DNA from: Staphylococcus pseudoxylosus
GTDB lineage: Bacteria > Bacillota > Bacilli > Staphylococcales > Staphylococcaceae
Reading direction: 5' to 3'
Length of the DNA stretch: 64,000 nt
NCBI RefSeq assembly: GCF_003697915.1
Contig: NZ_RCVN01000008.1
Span: forward strand, 124,001-188,000
This document shows positions 33,814-42,116 of the stretch, in pieces (the first letter of the stretch is position 1; each line of letters opens with the position of its first letter). The notes under the pieces were generated by a model. It was given only the letters and a program-made list of their open reading frames with translations, did not search any database and was not told the origin of the DNA. The position numbers were made by a program, and so were the translations under genes.

Positions 33814-33826
33814 TAAATACTCTCCT

Positions 33827-34291
33827 TTATTTAATATTTTTATATTCAAACACACGTAATGGTTCAAAATGGATTAAGTAACCATCATGAAGTGTGGATA
33901 AACCATACCTCTTTTTGTAGTTATCAATACATTGTTGTACAAAACTTTCCGAAACCTCAAAAAAATTAGCCATCTCGTATAAGTTATGGCAATTATGCTT
34001 AAATGCATCAACTATACCACCCAGTGGAATAATTTGTTCCATTGCATGGCGTCTAGCATATCCTTCGAATTTTCTGTTATTGAATATTGATTGGTCAGTA
34101 ATATCTCCCCAAGTTAATTTATGGTGGGCGACTTCTTCGGCAAGTATTTGCAACCTCTTATTTTGAGGTAACGATTTATCAATAAGTACAAAACCATCTG
34201 AGTAAAAGCCATCGTACCCTTTAGGTAATTTGTGAGTATCTTTAATTTCTAAATAATTGTGTTTTATCATCAAATTTTCATATTGCGACAT
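33827..34291 (-). CDS. ImmA/IrrE-family metallopeptidase-like protein
   Basis: 154 residues. ImmA/IrrE proteins cleave a cognate XRE-type repressor to induce a mobile element. The active-site region reads LAEEVAHHKLTWGD. The family motif is HExxH; here the first His is replaced by Glu (EEVAH with an extra His after), as I recall from several staphylococcal phage relatives. The zinc-binding state is therefore uncertain. A later Glu (in RRHAMEQIIP) could be the third ligand. It lies directly downstream of the repressor gene, the standard ImmR-ImmA pairing. Confidence 0.88.
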   Translation of the reverse strand: MSQYENLMIKHNYLEIKDTHKLPKGYDGFYSDGFVLIDKSLPQNKRLQILAEEVAHHKLTWGDITDQSIFNNRKFEGYARRHAMEQIIPLGGIVDAFKHNCHNLYEMANFFEVSESFVQQCIDNYKKRYGLSTLHDGYLIHFEPLRVFEYKNIK

Positions 34292-34295
34292 AAAA

Positions 34296-34637
34296 TTATT
34301 CCCCTTTATCTTCGCGTTTTAATCTCTCGATTAACCCCATAATGTATTTGATATCTTCTTCGTTGTGTAATTCCCCATTTAAGTGTGCAGCCATTGTTTG
34401 TGGTTGTTCAACGTGTAAGTCTTTACGTCCACTTAATTCATCAAGAGAAATATTAAAATAATCAGCTAACGCACTTGCGTGATCCATTGATGGGCTTGTA
34501 ATTCCTTTTTCCCATCTATCAATAGATGCTTTAGAAAATTTCAATTCATATTTATTGTTAAGTCTGTCACTTAATTCTTTTAGTGATAGGTCGTGTGATT
34601 TTCTAAGTTTGAATAAATTTTCTGCGAAAGTTGTCAT
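34296..34637 (-). CDS. XRE-family lysogeny repressor (ImmR/CI-like)
   Basis: 113 residues with an N-terminal helix-turn-helix (about 5-60: LFKLRKSHDLSLKELSDRL, KFSKASIDRWEKGITSPS) and a short C-terminal helical region (about 75-113). There is no S24 peptidase domain, so it should be inactivated by the adjacent ImmA-like protein rather than by RecA-stimulated self-cleavage. Its own promoter overlaps a 23-bp palindrome, which suggests autoregulation. Confidence 0.9.
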   Translation of the reverse strand: MTTFAENLFKLRKSHDLSLKELSDRLNNKYELKFSKASIDRWEKGITSPSMDHASALADYFNISLDELSGRKDLHVEQPQTMAAHLNGELHNEEDIKYIMGLIERLKREDKGE

Positions 34638-34663
34638 ATAAATTTCTCCTTGATTTGTATTTT

Positions 34664-34796
34664 ACAAACTTATTATATAAGTTTGTTCTCAAATTTGCAA
34701 CACTTTTTACAAACTTTTTTCTCAAAAATGAAATTTATTTGTTGACACCGAAAAAATTAGCGTGTATTATTCATGGTGTAATCTCATAAATGAGAC
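34664..34796. promoter_or_regulatory. Divergent lysogeny promoters and operators
   Basis: Minus strand: TTGCAA (34695-34700) and TATAAT (ATTATA on plus, 34672-34677) with 17 bases between them drive the repressor. Plus strand: TTGACA (34742-34747) and TATTAT (34765-34770), again with a 17-base gap, drive the Cro-like gene. The perfect palindrome ACAAACTTAT-TAT-ATAAGTTTGT (34664-34686) covers the minus -10 box, with a second half-site ACAAACTT at 34709. A different motif, TCTCATAAATGAGA (34782-34795), follows the plus promoter; a relative lies at 34720. Confidence 0.85.
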
Positions 34797-34812
34797 GAAA
34801 GGAGGTTATATA

Positions 34813-35052
34813 ATGAGTCATCAGAGATACAAAGCATTGAGAGTGTTGCTTGAAAGAGAAGGTATTAGACACAAGGAAGTTGCTGATTTGATAGGAATGA
34901 ACCCCGCTAGATTTAGTCAAAAAATCAATCGGAATAAAAGTAATTTTACTATTGATGAGGCTAGTGCAATTTGTGAAGTGTTAGATATTAGCATGGATGA
35001 ATATTTTTTTAATCATAACGTCTCAAAAATGAAACGAAAACAATTGAATTAA
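34813..35052 (+). CDS. Cro-like XRE regulator
   Basis: 79 residues, almost entirely a helix-turn-helix domain (RHKEVADLIGMNPARFSQKI, TIDEASAICEVLDISMDEYF). The ATG at 34813 follows AAAGGAGG; upstream in-frame codons overlap the promoter region and are not used. It is the first rightward gene, so it probably favours the lytic cycle by repressing the lysogeny promoter. A copy of the TCTCAAAAATGAAA motif lies inside its 3' end at 35021. Confidence 0.85.
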   Translation: MSHQRYKALRVLLEREGIRHKEVADLIGMNPARFSQKINRNKSNFTIDEASAICEVLDISMDEYFFNHNVSKMKRKQLN

Positions 35053-35066
35053 TAGGAGTGATCAAA

Positions 35067-35330
35067 ATGCCCAAAGTTATAATACCACCGACGCAGGAAA
35101 ATACTTTAACAGGTAATGAGGTGTTTGTCAGACCGTTATACGCAAGAGCTACTAACATTCATAAACTCTTTGATTTTAGTCAATCTACAACTTATAACAT
35201 TTTGCGAGATTATGACGAAGATAATCAAGGGATTGAAGATCTATACATTAGTTACTCTGGAACAATGTGTCTGATTGATATTGAAAAGTTCGTAGCATAT
35301 TTGAAAACTAGACACAAAAAACATTTATAA
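35067..35330 (+). CDS. Small phage DNA-binding-like protein (possible excisionase or co-regulator)
   Basis: 87 residues, MPKVIIPPTQENTLTGNEVF at the start, then a segment that looks like a winged or helix-turn-helix fold (TNIHKLFDFSQSTTYNILRD, CLIDIEKFVAYL). The pattern of a helix-turn-helix followed by a Lys/Arg-rich end is seen in excisionase-like proteins. The position, second in the rightward early operon, also fits. The assignment is inference. The ATG follows TAGGAGTGATC. Confidence 0.55.
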   Translation: MPKVIIPPTQENTLTGNEVFVRPLYARATNIHKLFDFSQSTTYNILRDYDEDNQGIEDLYISYSGTMCLIDIEKFVAYLKTRHKKHL

Positions 35331-35341
35331 GGAGGGATAGC

Positions 35342-35521
35342 ATGAATGTAGCTTTAGCAATTTTAACAGGCGTTTTAGTAATGATGCTTTCATTAGTATT
35401 TACTAACGACTTCGCTCATTTAACAGTTATCTACTTTGCAACATTCTTCATAGCATACTGTTGGTTCTGGCCAGAGTTTTTTAAGGCAATAAAAAAGACC
35501 GCTAAGCGCGCCAACGCTTAA
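35342..35521 (+). CDS. Small phage membrane protein
   Basis: 59 residues, starting MNVALAILTGVLVMMLSLVF. Two hydrophobic segments (about 1-20 and 25-48) are followed by a basic tail (KAIKKTAKRANA). The ATG follows AAGGAGGG at a good distance. I do not recognise the family. It lies between the regulator genes and the VRR-NUC gene. Confidence 0.7.
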   Translation: MNVALAILTGVLVMMLSLVFTNDFAHLTVIYFATFFIAYCWFWPEFFKAIKKTAKRANA

Positions 35522-35581
35522 CAGTCGAAGATTTAATAAAATTAACAAATTAAGTATATAACATACTTGGGAGGTTTGCAA

Positions 35582-35944
35582 TTGGGACCAGAGAAAAAAG
35601 TTGAGAACAAAATACGCAAATTCTTAGAGGACAACGGAGCTTTTGTTATGAAAACGCATGGTGGAAGTCCTGGCGTTCCAGTGGGCATACCTGACTTGTT
35701 TTCAATCTATAGAGGAATTGCGTTATTTATCGAAGTTAAACGTGAAAAGGGCGGAAGAGTTAAACCGATTCAAATAGCCCAAATCGATTCATTAAAGCAA
35801 CATGGCACGATAGCGATTGTTGCTAACGATGTTTCTTATGTAGAAGATTTAATTGAAACTATCGACACATTAATCACTGAGGGCGCATGGAAAAATATTC
35901 AAACTGCTATTGATATGGCTAACGAAATGGGAGTTAAACAATGA
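35582..35944 (+). CDS. VRR-NUC domain nuclease
   Basis: 120 residues covering one VRR-NUC (PD-(D/E)xK-like) domain. The core is GIPDLFSIYRGIALFIEVKRE (Asp, then Glu-x-Lys), with GGRVKPIQIAQIDSLKQHG after it. Such phage enzymes cut branched or flap DNA, and they commonly sit next to an SF2 helicase, as here. The TTG at 35582 follows GGGAGG by eight bases. It overlaps the helicase gene by four bases. Confidence 0.9.
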   Translation: MGPEKKVENKIRKFLEDNGAFVMKTHGGSPGVPVGIPDLFSIYRGIALFIEVKREKGGRVKPIQIAQIDSLKQHGTIAIVANDVSYVEDLIETIDTLITEGAWKNIQTAIDMANEMGVKQ

Positions 35945-37149
35945 TTTTATATTCAACACAAGAAAAAGTGTTGAACGAAGCTAAACCCTCTCATTTCTTT
36001 GCGCTAGGTACAAGCTCTGGTAAATCATTAATTTCTATTTACCACTACTTGAAACACAGAAATAATGAGCCGTTACTTATAGTTTGCCCTCCAACTAAAA
36101 AGAAAAGTAATGAATGGGATTACGAAATAAAAAAAGTTGAAGAACACGAAAATATAGAAATCGAATATGAAATTATAGCATCATCAATGCTTGCTAAAGA
36201 ATATCAAAACTATAAAAACTACTTTGTGATACTAGATGAAGCTCATTATTTCATGAATCCAACTAGTAATAGAGGTAAAGCAGCGCAAAAACTATGCAAA
36301 GCATCTACAAACTTTTCAATGTTATCTGCAACTCCTGGTGAAAACTGGGAGAAGTTCATGAATTATTTAATCATCTTTGATTTTTATAAGAACAAAACAG
36401 AGTTTTTAAAAAAACATGCGATATATGAAACAAAACATTTTGGTGGTAGATCAATCAAACAAATTGTAGATTTTCAAAAAACATATTTATTAGAGAGGTT
36501 ATGGCAAAACATATCAACTATGAAAGAAACATCATACTTTGTTGATTTACCACAGGTAACAGAACGCTTTGTTGAATTTAATAAGTCTACCTTATACACA
36601 AAAGCAGAGAAAGATAGAGTTATTAAAGTGGATGGTGAGCAAGTCATTTTGGATAGCCCACCTAAACTAGCTGCAACATTGAGATACCTAACTAACCAAA
36701 AAGCAAAAGTTGATTATACAAAAGAATTGTTAGAAAGCACAAACGACAATGTAGTTATCTTTTATCAATTCACAAAAGAAAAAAATAACTTACTACAAAT
36801 GATAAACAAATTAGACAAGAAAATTTATGAAGTTAGTGGTCAAACTTTTGAATTACCAACACAAGAAGAACGATTAACTTTAACTAACAGTGTCACATTA
36901 GTACAAATTCAAGCTGGTAGTGCGGCTATCGAATTGAAGTATGCTAGCCAAGTTATATATTACTGTCCAACTTATAGCTACACACAATATCAGCAATCAC
37001 GTGGTCGTTGTATAAGACACGGCGGACATGACAGAGTTGAGATTATCAAATTTAAAACTAAAGGAACTATTGAAACACAAGTGTGGAAAGCTTTAGAACT
37101 AAAACAAGATTTTGACGAAAAATTATATTTACTCGAGGAGGTTAAGTGA
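35941..37149 (+). CDS. Phage SF2 (SNF2-like) DNA helicase
   Basis: 402 residues. Helicase motifs: the motif I loop ALGTSSGKSLISIYHY (about 22-37), motif II DEAHYF (about 98-103), motif III SATPGENW (about 125-132), and a C-terminal half with motif V/VI-like QAGSAAIELKYA and QYQQSRGRCIRHGG. The P-loop GTSSGKS is a normal variant of GxxxxGKS/T. It probably works with the neighbouring VRR-NUC protein in phage recombination or replication. The ATG lies within the upstream stop region, showing coupling. Confidence 0.9.
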   Translation: MILYSTQEKVLNEAKPSHFFALGTSSGKSLISIYHYLKHRNNEPLLIVCPPTKKKSNEWDYEIKKVEEHENIEIEYEIIASSMLAKEYQNYKNYFVILDEAHYFMNPTSNRGKAAQKLCKASTNFSMLSATPGENWEKFMNYLIIFDFYKNKTEFLKKHAIYETKHFGGRSIKQIVDFQKTYLLERLWQNISTMKETSYFVDLPQVTERFVEFNKSTLYTKAEKDRVIKVDGEQVILDSPPKLAATLRYLTNQKAKVDYTKELLESTNDNVVIFYQFTKEKNNLLQMINKLDKKIYEVSGQTFELPTQEERLTLTNSVTLVQIQAGSAAIELKYASQVIYYCPTYSYTQYQQSRGRCIRHGGHDRVEIIKFKTKGTIETQVWKALELKQDFDEKLYLLEEVK

Positions 37150-37370
37150 TGAAAGAAACAATAACATATCTCATACGTCATAGAGATATACCGATATATA
37201 TCACAAATAAACCTACTGAAAATAATCCGGAAGTTAGTTATTCAACTAACAGACAACGTGCTAGAGAATTTAATGGTATGGAAGAAGCGACTATAAATAT
37301 GGATTATCACGTAGCGGTTAAAAAAATAGTCAAAGAATCAACTGAATATGAGGAGTTGAATTATGAATGA
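37149..37370 (+). CDS. DUF2483-like phage protein
   Basis: 73 residues (MKETITYLIRHRDIPIYITN and onward; REFNGMEEATINMDYHVA in the middle). This matches the small DUF2483 proteins of staphylococcal phages, whose role is unknown. CGAGGAGG lies ahead of the ATG at 37149, which overlaps the helicase stop by one base. The stop in turn overlaps the next start, so the helicase, DUF2483 and sak genes are read as a coupled set. Confidence 0.8.
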   Translation: MKETITYLIRHRDIPIYITNKPTENNPEVSYSTNRQRAREFNGMEEATINMDYHVAVKKIVKESTEYEELNYE

Positions 37371-37990
37371 GTGAACAATCATTATTTGAGCAATTGAATC
37401 AATTAAATGTTAACGATCACGTAGATAAAAAGAACGGTTTATCTTACCTTTCTTGGTCATACGCTCATCAAGAATTAAAGAAAGTAGACCCTAATTACAC
37501 AGTAAAGGTTCACGAATATCCACATCCAGAAATAACAACTGAACAATACTTTGTCCCTTATTTAGCTACTCCAGAGGGATATAGTGTGACTGTATCTATA
37601 ACAATAAAAGGTCAGACTGAAACTGAAACATTACCAGTATTAGATTTTAAAAATAAATCAGTACCATACAAACAAGCTGATATGTTTCAAATTAACAAAA
37701 CATATAAACGGTGTTTCGTTAAAGCAGCAGCATTACATGGATTAGGTTTATATATCTACAACGGTGATGTAATGCCAGAACAACCATTTGAAGCAGCTAG
37801 TGATTCCGAAATTAAAGAAGTAGACGAAAAAGTTAAGATATTAGCACCACTTATGAAAGTCACAGAATCACAACTGAAAAATAAAATGAATATACCTAAC
37901 AAACTATCAACAACAGATGCAGAAGAAGCGATTGTTCGCTTAGACAATGGAATTCAATATTACAAAAAGAATGAAAAGGATGATAAATAA
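37367..37990 (+). CDS. Single-strand annealing recombinase, Sak family (DUF1071)
   Basis: 207 residues. The N-terminal block KKNGLSYLSWSYAHQELKKV and the KQADMFQINKTYKRCFVKAA block match the Sak/DUF1071 annealing proteins (Rad52-like superfamily). Sak proteins promote phage homologous recombination and interact with SSB. Its stop overlaps the ssb start (TAATG), the usual pairing. The C-terminal third is variable and charged. Confidence 0.87.
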   Translation: MSEQSLFEQLNQLNVNDHVDKKNGLSYLSWSYAHQELKKVDPNYTVKVHEYPHPEITTEQYFVPYLATPEGYSVTVSITIKGQTETETLPVLDFKNKSVPYKQADMFQINKTYKRCFVKAAALHGLGLYIYNGDVMPEQPFEAASDSEIKEVDEKVKILAPLMKVTESQLKNKMNIPNKLSTTDAEEAIVRLDNGIQYYKKNEKDDK

Positions 37991-38391
37991 TGAATCAATT
38001 TAACGGCGTAGGAAACTTAGTGGCAGATGTAGAACTTAAAGGACAGAACAACAATGTAGCAAACTTTAGACTAGCTATACAACGTCCTTTTAAAAACAAA
38101 CAAACAGACGAATATGAAACAGATTTCTTAACATGCAAAGCGTTTGGTAAAACAGCAGAAATTATAGCTAATAACTTTAGCAAAGGTCAAAAAATGGGGA
38201 TTAATGGTTCTATTCAAACAGGTAGTTTCGATGGAAAAGACGGTAAGAAAGTATTTACTACTGATGTAGTAGTTAATCAGGTTACATTCGTTGAACGCAA
38301 GGGACAATCTAATAATCAATCGAGCAAGCAAAATAAGCCAAACCCATTTGCTAATGGTACAGATGACCTACAAGGTGAATTACCTTTCTAA
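37990..38391 (+). CDS. ssb: Single-stranded DNA-binding protein
   Basis: 133 residues. The OB-fold (about 1-105) has NQFNGVGNLVADVELKG and DFLTCKAFGKTAEIIANN; a Gln/Ser/Asn-rich linker ends in the acidic tip DLQGELPF, which recruits partner proteins. It is the phage copy, shorter than the host SSB. One-base overlap with the sak gene. Confidence 0.94.
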   Translation: MNQFNGVGNLVADVELKGQNNNVANFRLAIQRPFKNKQTDEYETDFLTCKAFGKTAEIIANNFSKGQKMGINGSIQTGSFDGKDGKKVFTTDVVVNQVTFVERKGQSNNQSSKQNKPNPFANGTDDLQGELPF

Positions 38392-38405
38392 AGGAGGAGA
38401 ATCAA

Positions 38406-38606
38406 ATGACTCATAAAGATTATGTAACTAAAAAATTAAATGAAATTATACAGATATATGATGATATTTATGATTACTTACCTTCAGAAGAAACAGCAGA
38501 AGAAGTATATCTCGATAAATGGCACATAGTAGATTTACGTGATGACTGCGAAAAAGTTTTCGACGAAACTGGTAATACAAAAGTGATTGATTCAGATGAC
38601 TGTTAA
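38406..38606 (+). CDS. Small acidic phage protein
   Basis: 66 residues, strongly acidic (THKDYVTKKLNEIIQIYDDI at the start, VIDSDDC at the end). AAAGGAGG precedes the ATG. Family unknown; such acidic proteins may be DNA mimics or protein partners, but nothing here shows it. It overlaps the following primase gene by 11 bases. Confidence 0.65.
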   Translation: MTHKDYVTKKLNEIIQIYDDIYDYLPSEETAEEVYLDKWHIVDLRDDCEKVFDETGNTKVIDSDDC

Positions 38607-39483
38607 ACATACCATCACATATTTTAAGAACCATAGTGACGTAGCCAACCCATTACATTATCAACTAACTTTCTCAGAAATAATTAATACACTTTCAAAT
38701 GTTAAATCGAATTCAGAAAAAGGTAGTGCAGGTGTAATGGTGGCTGGTTATGCCACGTATAGAAACAATGAACAAACTAAAACTAGAAGCATGATAACAA
38801 TTGATGTAGATGATATACCAAATACAATAAACTTTCCAACATTTATAAGTGATAGATTTCAATTTTCATATGTCATTTACCCAACACATAGTCACAAGGC
38901 AAGCGAACAACGGTATAGATTATGTATTCCATTTAAGCAAGAAATAGCATCAGAACATTATAAACAAGTAACGTTGTTCATTCTCAAATTCTTGAAGATG
39001 AAAAGTGAACTTGATAAGAAGAAGTATGGAGATAGTAAATCAATTGTATTCTATGACCCAGCAAGTTTATCTCAGTGTCATGCAATGAATTTACCTACTA
39101 CAAGTAGTGATGGAACAGAATACAAAATATATTATCGTGATGAAGAATTGTTAGATCCACAACCACTAGTTGAACATGCGAAACGCATAGAGGAACAGCA
39201 AGAGACAATGCGTAAGAATGGCACATATAAACGAAACAAAGAAGATGATGAATGGATTCAACTATTACAAGGTGTCGGTGATGGCCAGCGTACACATGCT
39301 ACTGAAGCTATTGCAGGTTTATTTATAAATAAATTTAGTAGAGATGTGGCCTATGAATTATTAGCTATGTGGAACTTACAAAACCATCCACCTTTAAATG
39401 AGGAAAAATTATTACATCATTTTAACGGTATATATAAAACGCATTGTAATAACAATAGCATTCAATATACCCCTATCAAGTGA
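38596..39483 (+). CDS. AEP-like primase with PriCT-type C-terminal domain
   Basis: 295 residues. The N-terminal part resembles archaeo-eukaryotic-type primase/polymerase domains: SMITIDVDDIP (metal-binding Asp pair) and YVIYPTHSHKASEQRYRLCI. The C-terminal part (QLLQGVGDGQRTHATEAIAG, HHFNGIYKTH) looks like a PriCT-1 domain. It should make primers at the phage origin for the adjacent SF3 helicase. The ATG at 38596 has no strong ribosome site of its own and probably depends on coupling with the upstream gene. Confidence 0.78.
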   Translation: MTVKHTITYFKNHSDVANPLHYQLTFSEIINTLSNVKSNSEKGSAGVMVAGYATYRNNEQTKTRSMITIDVDDIPNTINFPTFISDRFQFSYVIYPTHSHKASEQRYRLCIPFKQEIASEHYKQVTLFILKFLKMKSELDKKKYGDSKSIVFYDPASLSQCHAMNLPTTSSDGTEYKIYYRDEELLDPQPLVEHAKRIEEQQETMRKNGTYKRNKEDDEWIQLLQGVGDGQRTHATEAIAGLFINKFSRDVAYELLAMWNLQNHPPLNEEKLLHHFNGIYKTHCNNNSIQYTPIK

Positions 39484-39497
39484 GGAAGGAGGATATT

Positions 39498-40826
39498 ATG
39501 GAAGATGACACAAGCATTTATGACTTTGCAGAAAAGTTAACAGATAAAACCATAAAAGAAAACGAAGAGAAATTCTTCAGAAAAGAAGATAATAAGCAAC
39601 CTAAATTCCATCATGATGAGTTCGCCGAATATATTATGAGCAAATTTTATGTAGTAAATATAAACAATCGCCTTCACATATATAACGATGGTATCTATTT
39701 AGATGATGAAAGATTAATTAAACGCGTAATGGTGACTCAGATTCCTAAGTTAAGACGCGTGCAGCAATCAGAAGTTTTAGAGTACCTAAGAACAATGGCG
39801 CCGGAAAAAGAAGAAGAAACGCCATATCTCATTCCGTTAAAGAACGGTGTTTATGATATTAAAAATGAACAATTGTTACCACACACACCGAAGTTAATAT
39901 TCACAGCCTGTTTTAATGTTAATTATGATGCTGAAGCTAAGTCAGAAATTGTAACAGAAACTTTATTCACAATCGGTAATGAAGATAGCGAAGTGGTTGA
40001 AATGTTCACTCAAATATTTGGTTACTTATTATTCAAACAAAACTTTTTAGGTAAGTCATTTCTCTTTGTAGGTAGTGGAGGAAATGGGAAGTCATTACTT
40101 TTAAGAATGATGCAGGCATTAGTTGGTAATGAAAACACTTCAAGCGTCTCACTCCAAGCTTTAACTGAACAATTTAATGTTTCTTCTTTACACCATAAGT
40201 TATTGAACGCTGGAGACGACATACCACTTAAGAGTGTAGATGATGCATCAAACTTTAAGAAGTTATCAACAGGTGAACCAGTTCTTGCAGCATTCAAAGG
40301 ACAAGACGTGTTTGCATTTAATAACTATGCAAAACTTGTATTCAGTGCAAACGGCATTCCACGTTGGTATGAGAATAGTAATGGTGTCTTTGACAGATTA
40401 ATCATCGTACCATTCAATGCACGTATTAGAGGTACATCAAAAGAAGACCCACATCTTCCCGAAAAGGTAACGACCGAAGAAGCCAAGTCGTATTTATTTA
40501 ACATTGCGTTACAAGGGTTACAAAAAGTATTAAAGAACAATGGCATTTTCTTACCATCTGTCGTTCAAAGTGAAATGGAAGATTTCAAAAAAAGCAATGA
40601 TCCATTAGCAGCATTCTTAGAAAATTATGAAATAGAAGGCGTTAGAATAACTGATGCTTACGAAGATTACAGAGATTGGTCAAACTTTGAAGGATATAAA
40701 AATCCACTAATTAGAAAAGAATTTAAAAAGAAAATATTCGACAGAGATTACACAGATAGAAAAATATTAGTAGAAAATTATGAATACCCACAGTGGTGTT
40801 TTGTATCAAAGAGTAAAGTTGAGTAA
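39498..40826 (+). CDS. Phage D5/P4-type SF3 replicative helicase
   Basis: 442 residues. A D5-N-like region (about 60-160) precedes the SF3 helicase core. Walker A is FVGSGGNGKSLLLRMM (about 190-205). The segment NAGDDIPLKSV is the Walker B region. Motif C and the arginine finger are in FSANGIPRWYENSNGVFDRL. These helicases melt an origin and pair with AEP primases, as here. The ATG at 39498 follows GAAGGAGGA. An iteron array follows the stop by about five bases. Confidence 0.9.
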   Translation: MEDDTSIYDFAEKLTDKTIKENEEKFFRKEDNKQPKFHHDEFAEYIMSKFYVVNINNRLHIYNDGIYLDDERLIKRVMVTQIPKLRRVQQSEVLEYLRTMAPEKEEETPYLIPLKNGVYDIKNEQLLPHTPKLIFTACFNVNYDAEAKSEIVTETLFTIGNEDSEVVEMFTQIFGYLLFKQNFLGKSFLFVGSGGNGKSLLLRMMQALVGNENTSSVSLQALTEQFNVSSLHHKLLNAGDDIPLKSVDDASNFKKLSTGEPVLAAFKGQDVFAFNNYAKLVFSANGIPRWYENSNGVFDRLIIVPFNARIRGTSKEDPHLPEKVTTEEAKSYLFNIALQGLQKVLKNNGIFLPSVVQSEMEDFKKSNDPLAAFLENYEIEGVRITDAYEDYRDWSNFEGYKNPLIRKEFKKKIFDRDYTDRKILVENYEYPQWCFVSKSKVE

Positions 40827-40831
40827 TTCTA

Positions 40832-41100
40832 TTTCCAAAACTTTCCAAAAGGTTTCCAAAAACGAAAATAACAAACCTTGATATGACGGCGTTCTTTCCA
40901 AACTTTCCAACTTTTCCAAGAATTTCAAGTTAGTAAAAATATAATAACAATAGCCATATAAATATTATATGAGCGACGAGTTCAAAATCTTGGAAATCTT
41001 GGAAATGAAATGCTGTTTCAGGGTGTAAAGTCAACGGAGAGTAAAGGTTTATGATTTCCAAAAATAAAGTGAAATTGGAAAATCTTGGCAAGTTTTTGGC
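40832..41100. other. Presumptive phage replication origin: TTTCCAA iterons flanking an AT-rich core
   Basis: TTTCCAA occurs at 40832, 40842, 40853, 40895, 40904 and 40913. The inverse TTGGAAA occurs at 40990, 40999 and 41075, with a further TTTCCAA at 41055 and degenerate TTGGCAA copies at 41084 and 41096. Between the two arms (40921-40975) is nearly pure A+T. Local spacing of 9-10 bases is about one helical turn. The layout, with opposed iterons on both sides of an AT-rich core next to primase and SF3 helicase genes, resembles the rep-dependent origins of staphylococcal pathogenicity islands. Confidence 0.75.
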
Positions 41101-41115
41101 AAGAAAGGGAAAACG

Positions 41116-41343
41116 ATGTCGCACAATGAAAACTATGACCTAAAAGCTAAAGATGCTGGATTAATAATAGGCATACCTAACGAAATATATTTCTGTGCTA
41201 TTAGTAAAACATCCACAGTATATGTTGAGTGGATAGATACAAGATGGATAGCCTGGAGAGAAACTTATCTATTAAATAGTAGCAAATGTAGAAGTTACAA
41301 ACGAATAGCACATGGTGAATTGAAGAAGTTATTCAAAGAGTAA
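41116..41343 (+). CDS. Phage protein of unknown function
   Basis: 75 residues, MSHNENYDLKAKDAGLIIGI at the start, with several Trp and aromatic residues (VEWIDTRWIAWRETY). AAAGGG lies ahead of the ATG, and the gene is the first after the presumptive origin. The family is not recognised. Confidence 0.65.
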   Translation: MSHNENYDLKAKDAGLIIGIPNEIYFCAISKTSTVYVEWIDTRWIAWRETYLLNSSKCRSYKRIAHGELKKLFKE

Positions 41344-41392
41344 AAGGTTATCTTGAATTTATTCAGAATAATCAGAAAGCGAAGTGATTCCA

Positions 41393-41581
41393 ATGAGTGA
41401 GGAAATCGTAACAATCAGATACAACGTATACGTAGAAAAGCGTGTGTACGTTAATCAGAACGAAGATGACAACACAGCAACTGAAAAGTTAAGCAATCAG
41501 ATGTGGACGAACAAAGATGAATACATGGACGCTAAGCCACTAGAGTTTGAAGAACCGAAAATAATAAGTAGAGGATATTAG
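41393..41581 (+). CDS. Small phage protein of unknown function
   Basis: 62 residues, beginning MSEEIVTIRYNVYVEKRVYV, predicted beta-rich N-terminus and acidic middle. The ATG at 41393 is preferred over an upstream GTG. The ribosome site is weak (GCGAAGTG). Family not recognised. Confidence 0.55.
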   Translation: MSEEIVTIRYNVYVEKRVYVNQNEDDNTATEKLSNQMWTNKDEYMDAKPLEFEEPKIISRGY

Positions 41582-41594
41582 GAGGACGATAACA

Positions 41595-42116
41595 ATGGTT
41601 AAAGTCGGAATAGATAAATATATTTATACCCAAAATGGTAGTTACCAATTAACTGATGAAGATGTTCAAGTAATGAAAGATGAAGGTACGCCATTACATG
41701 TAGTACAAAATAGAGTAGATACTGGCTGGGATATTAAAGACGCTATTAGATTGAACAAAAGATATGTAATCAAGGGTGGGGAATTTAAAGCCCGTATTAG
41801 TGCAAACGGTAAGGTTGCATTCTTAAGTGAAGATGGTATAAAGCAAATGTTTGAACAGGGGTTAACATTTAGAGATTTAGATCGCAGATTGAGAAAGGGA
41901 ACTAACTTACTCAAAGATGTGGGTGAACTATATGACACTGCATTAATTAGACTTGCTCGTGAAGACAGAGAACGTGAAGAACGCAGGTTAGCAAGAATAG
42001 AAGCTAAACAGCGTAAGGAGCAAGAACGACTGCAAATGATTGAGAATGCGAAGTGTAGAAGTAAATGGTTTGAGCATTTAGCAGAGAACGACATTTTCCC
42101 AAAGGTGGTTAGGTAG
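41595..42116 (+). CDS. Phage protein with basic coiled-coil C-terminus
   Basis: 173 residues. The N-terminal half (YTQNGSYQLTDEDVQVMKDE, TPLHVVQNRVDTGWDIKDAI) contains what may be repeated helix-turn-helix-like modules; the pattern recurs at SEDGIKQMFEQGLTFRDLDR. The C-terminal part is a charged Arg/Glu coiled coil (REDREREERRLARIEAKQRK). Such proteins occur in the early regions of staphylococcal phages without known function; DNA binding is an inference. AGGAGG precedes the ATG. Confidence 0.7.
   Translation: MVKVGIDKYIYTQNGSYQLTDEDVQVMKDEGTPLHVVQNRVDTGWDIKDAIRLNKRYVIKGGEFKARISANGKVAFLSEDGIKQMFEQGLTFRDLDRRLRKGTNLLKDVGELYDTALIRLAREDREREERRLARIEAKQRKEQERLQMIENAKCRSKWFEHLAENDIFPKVVR

Noticed and set aside
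40832..41100. CRISPR array, because of the repeated TTTCCAA and TTGGAAA motifs
   Set aside because: Repeats are only 7 bases, closely spaced and in both orientations; they fit origin iterons.
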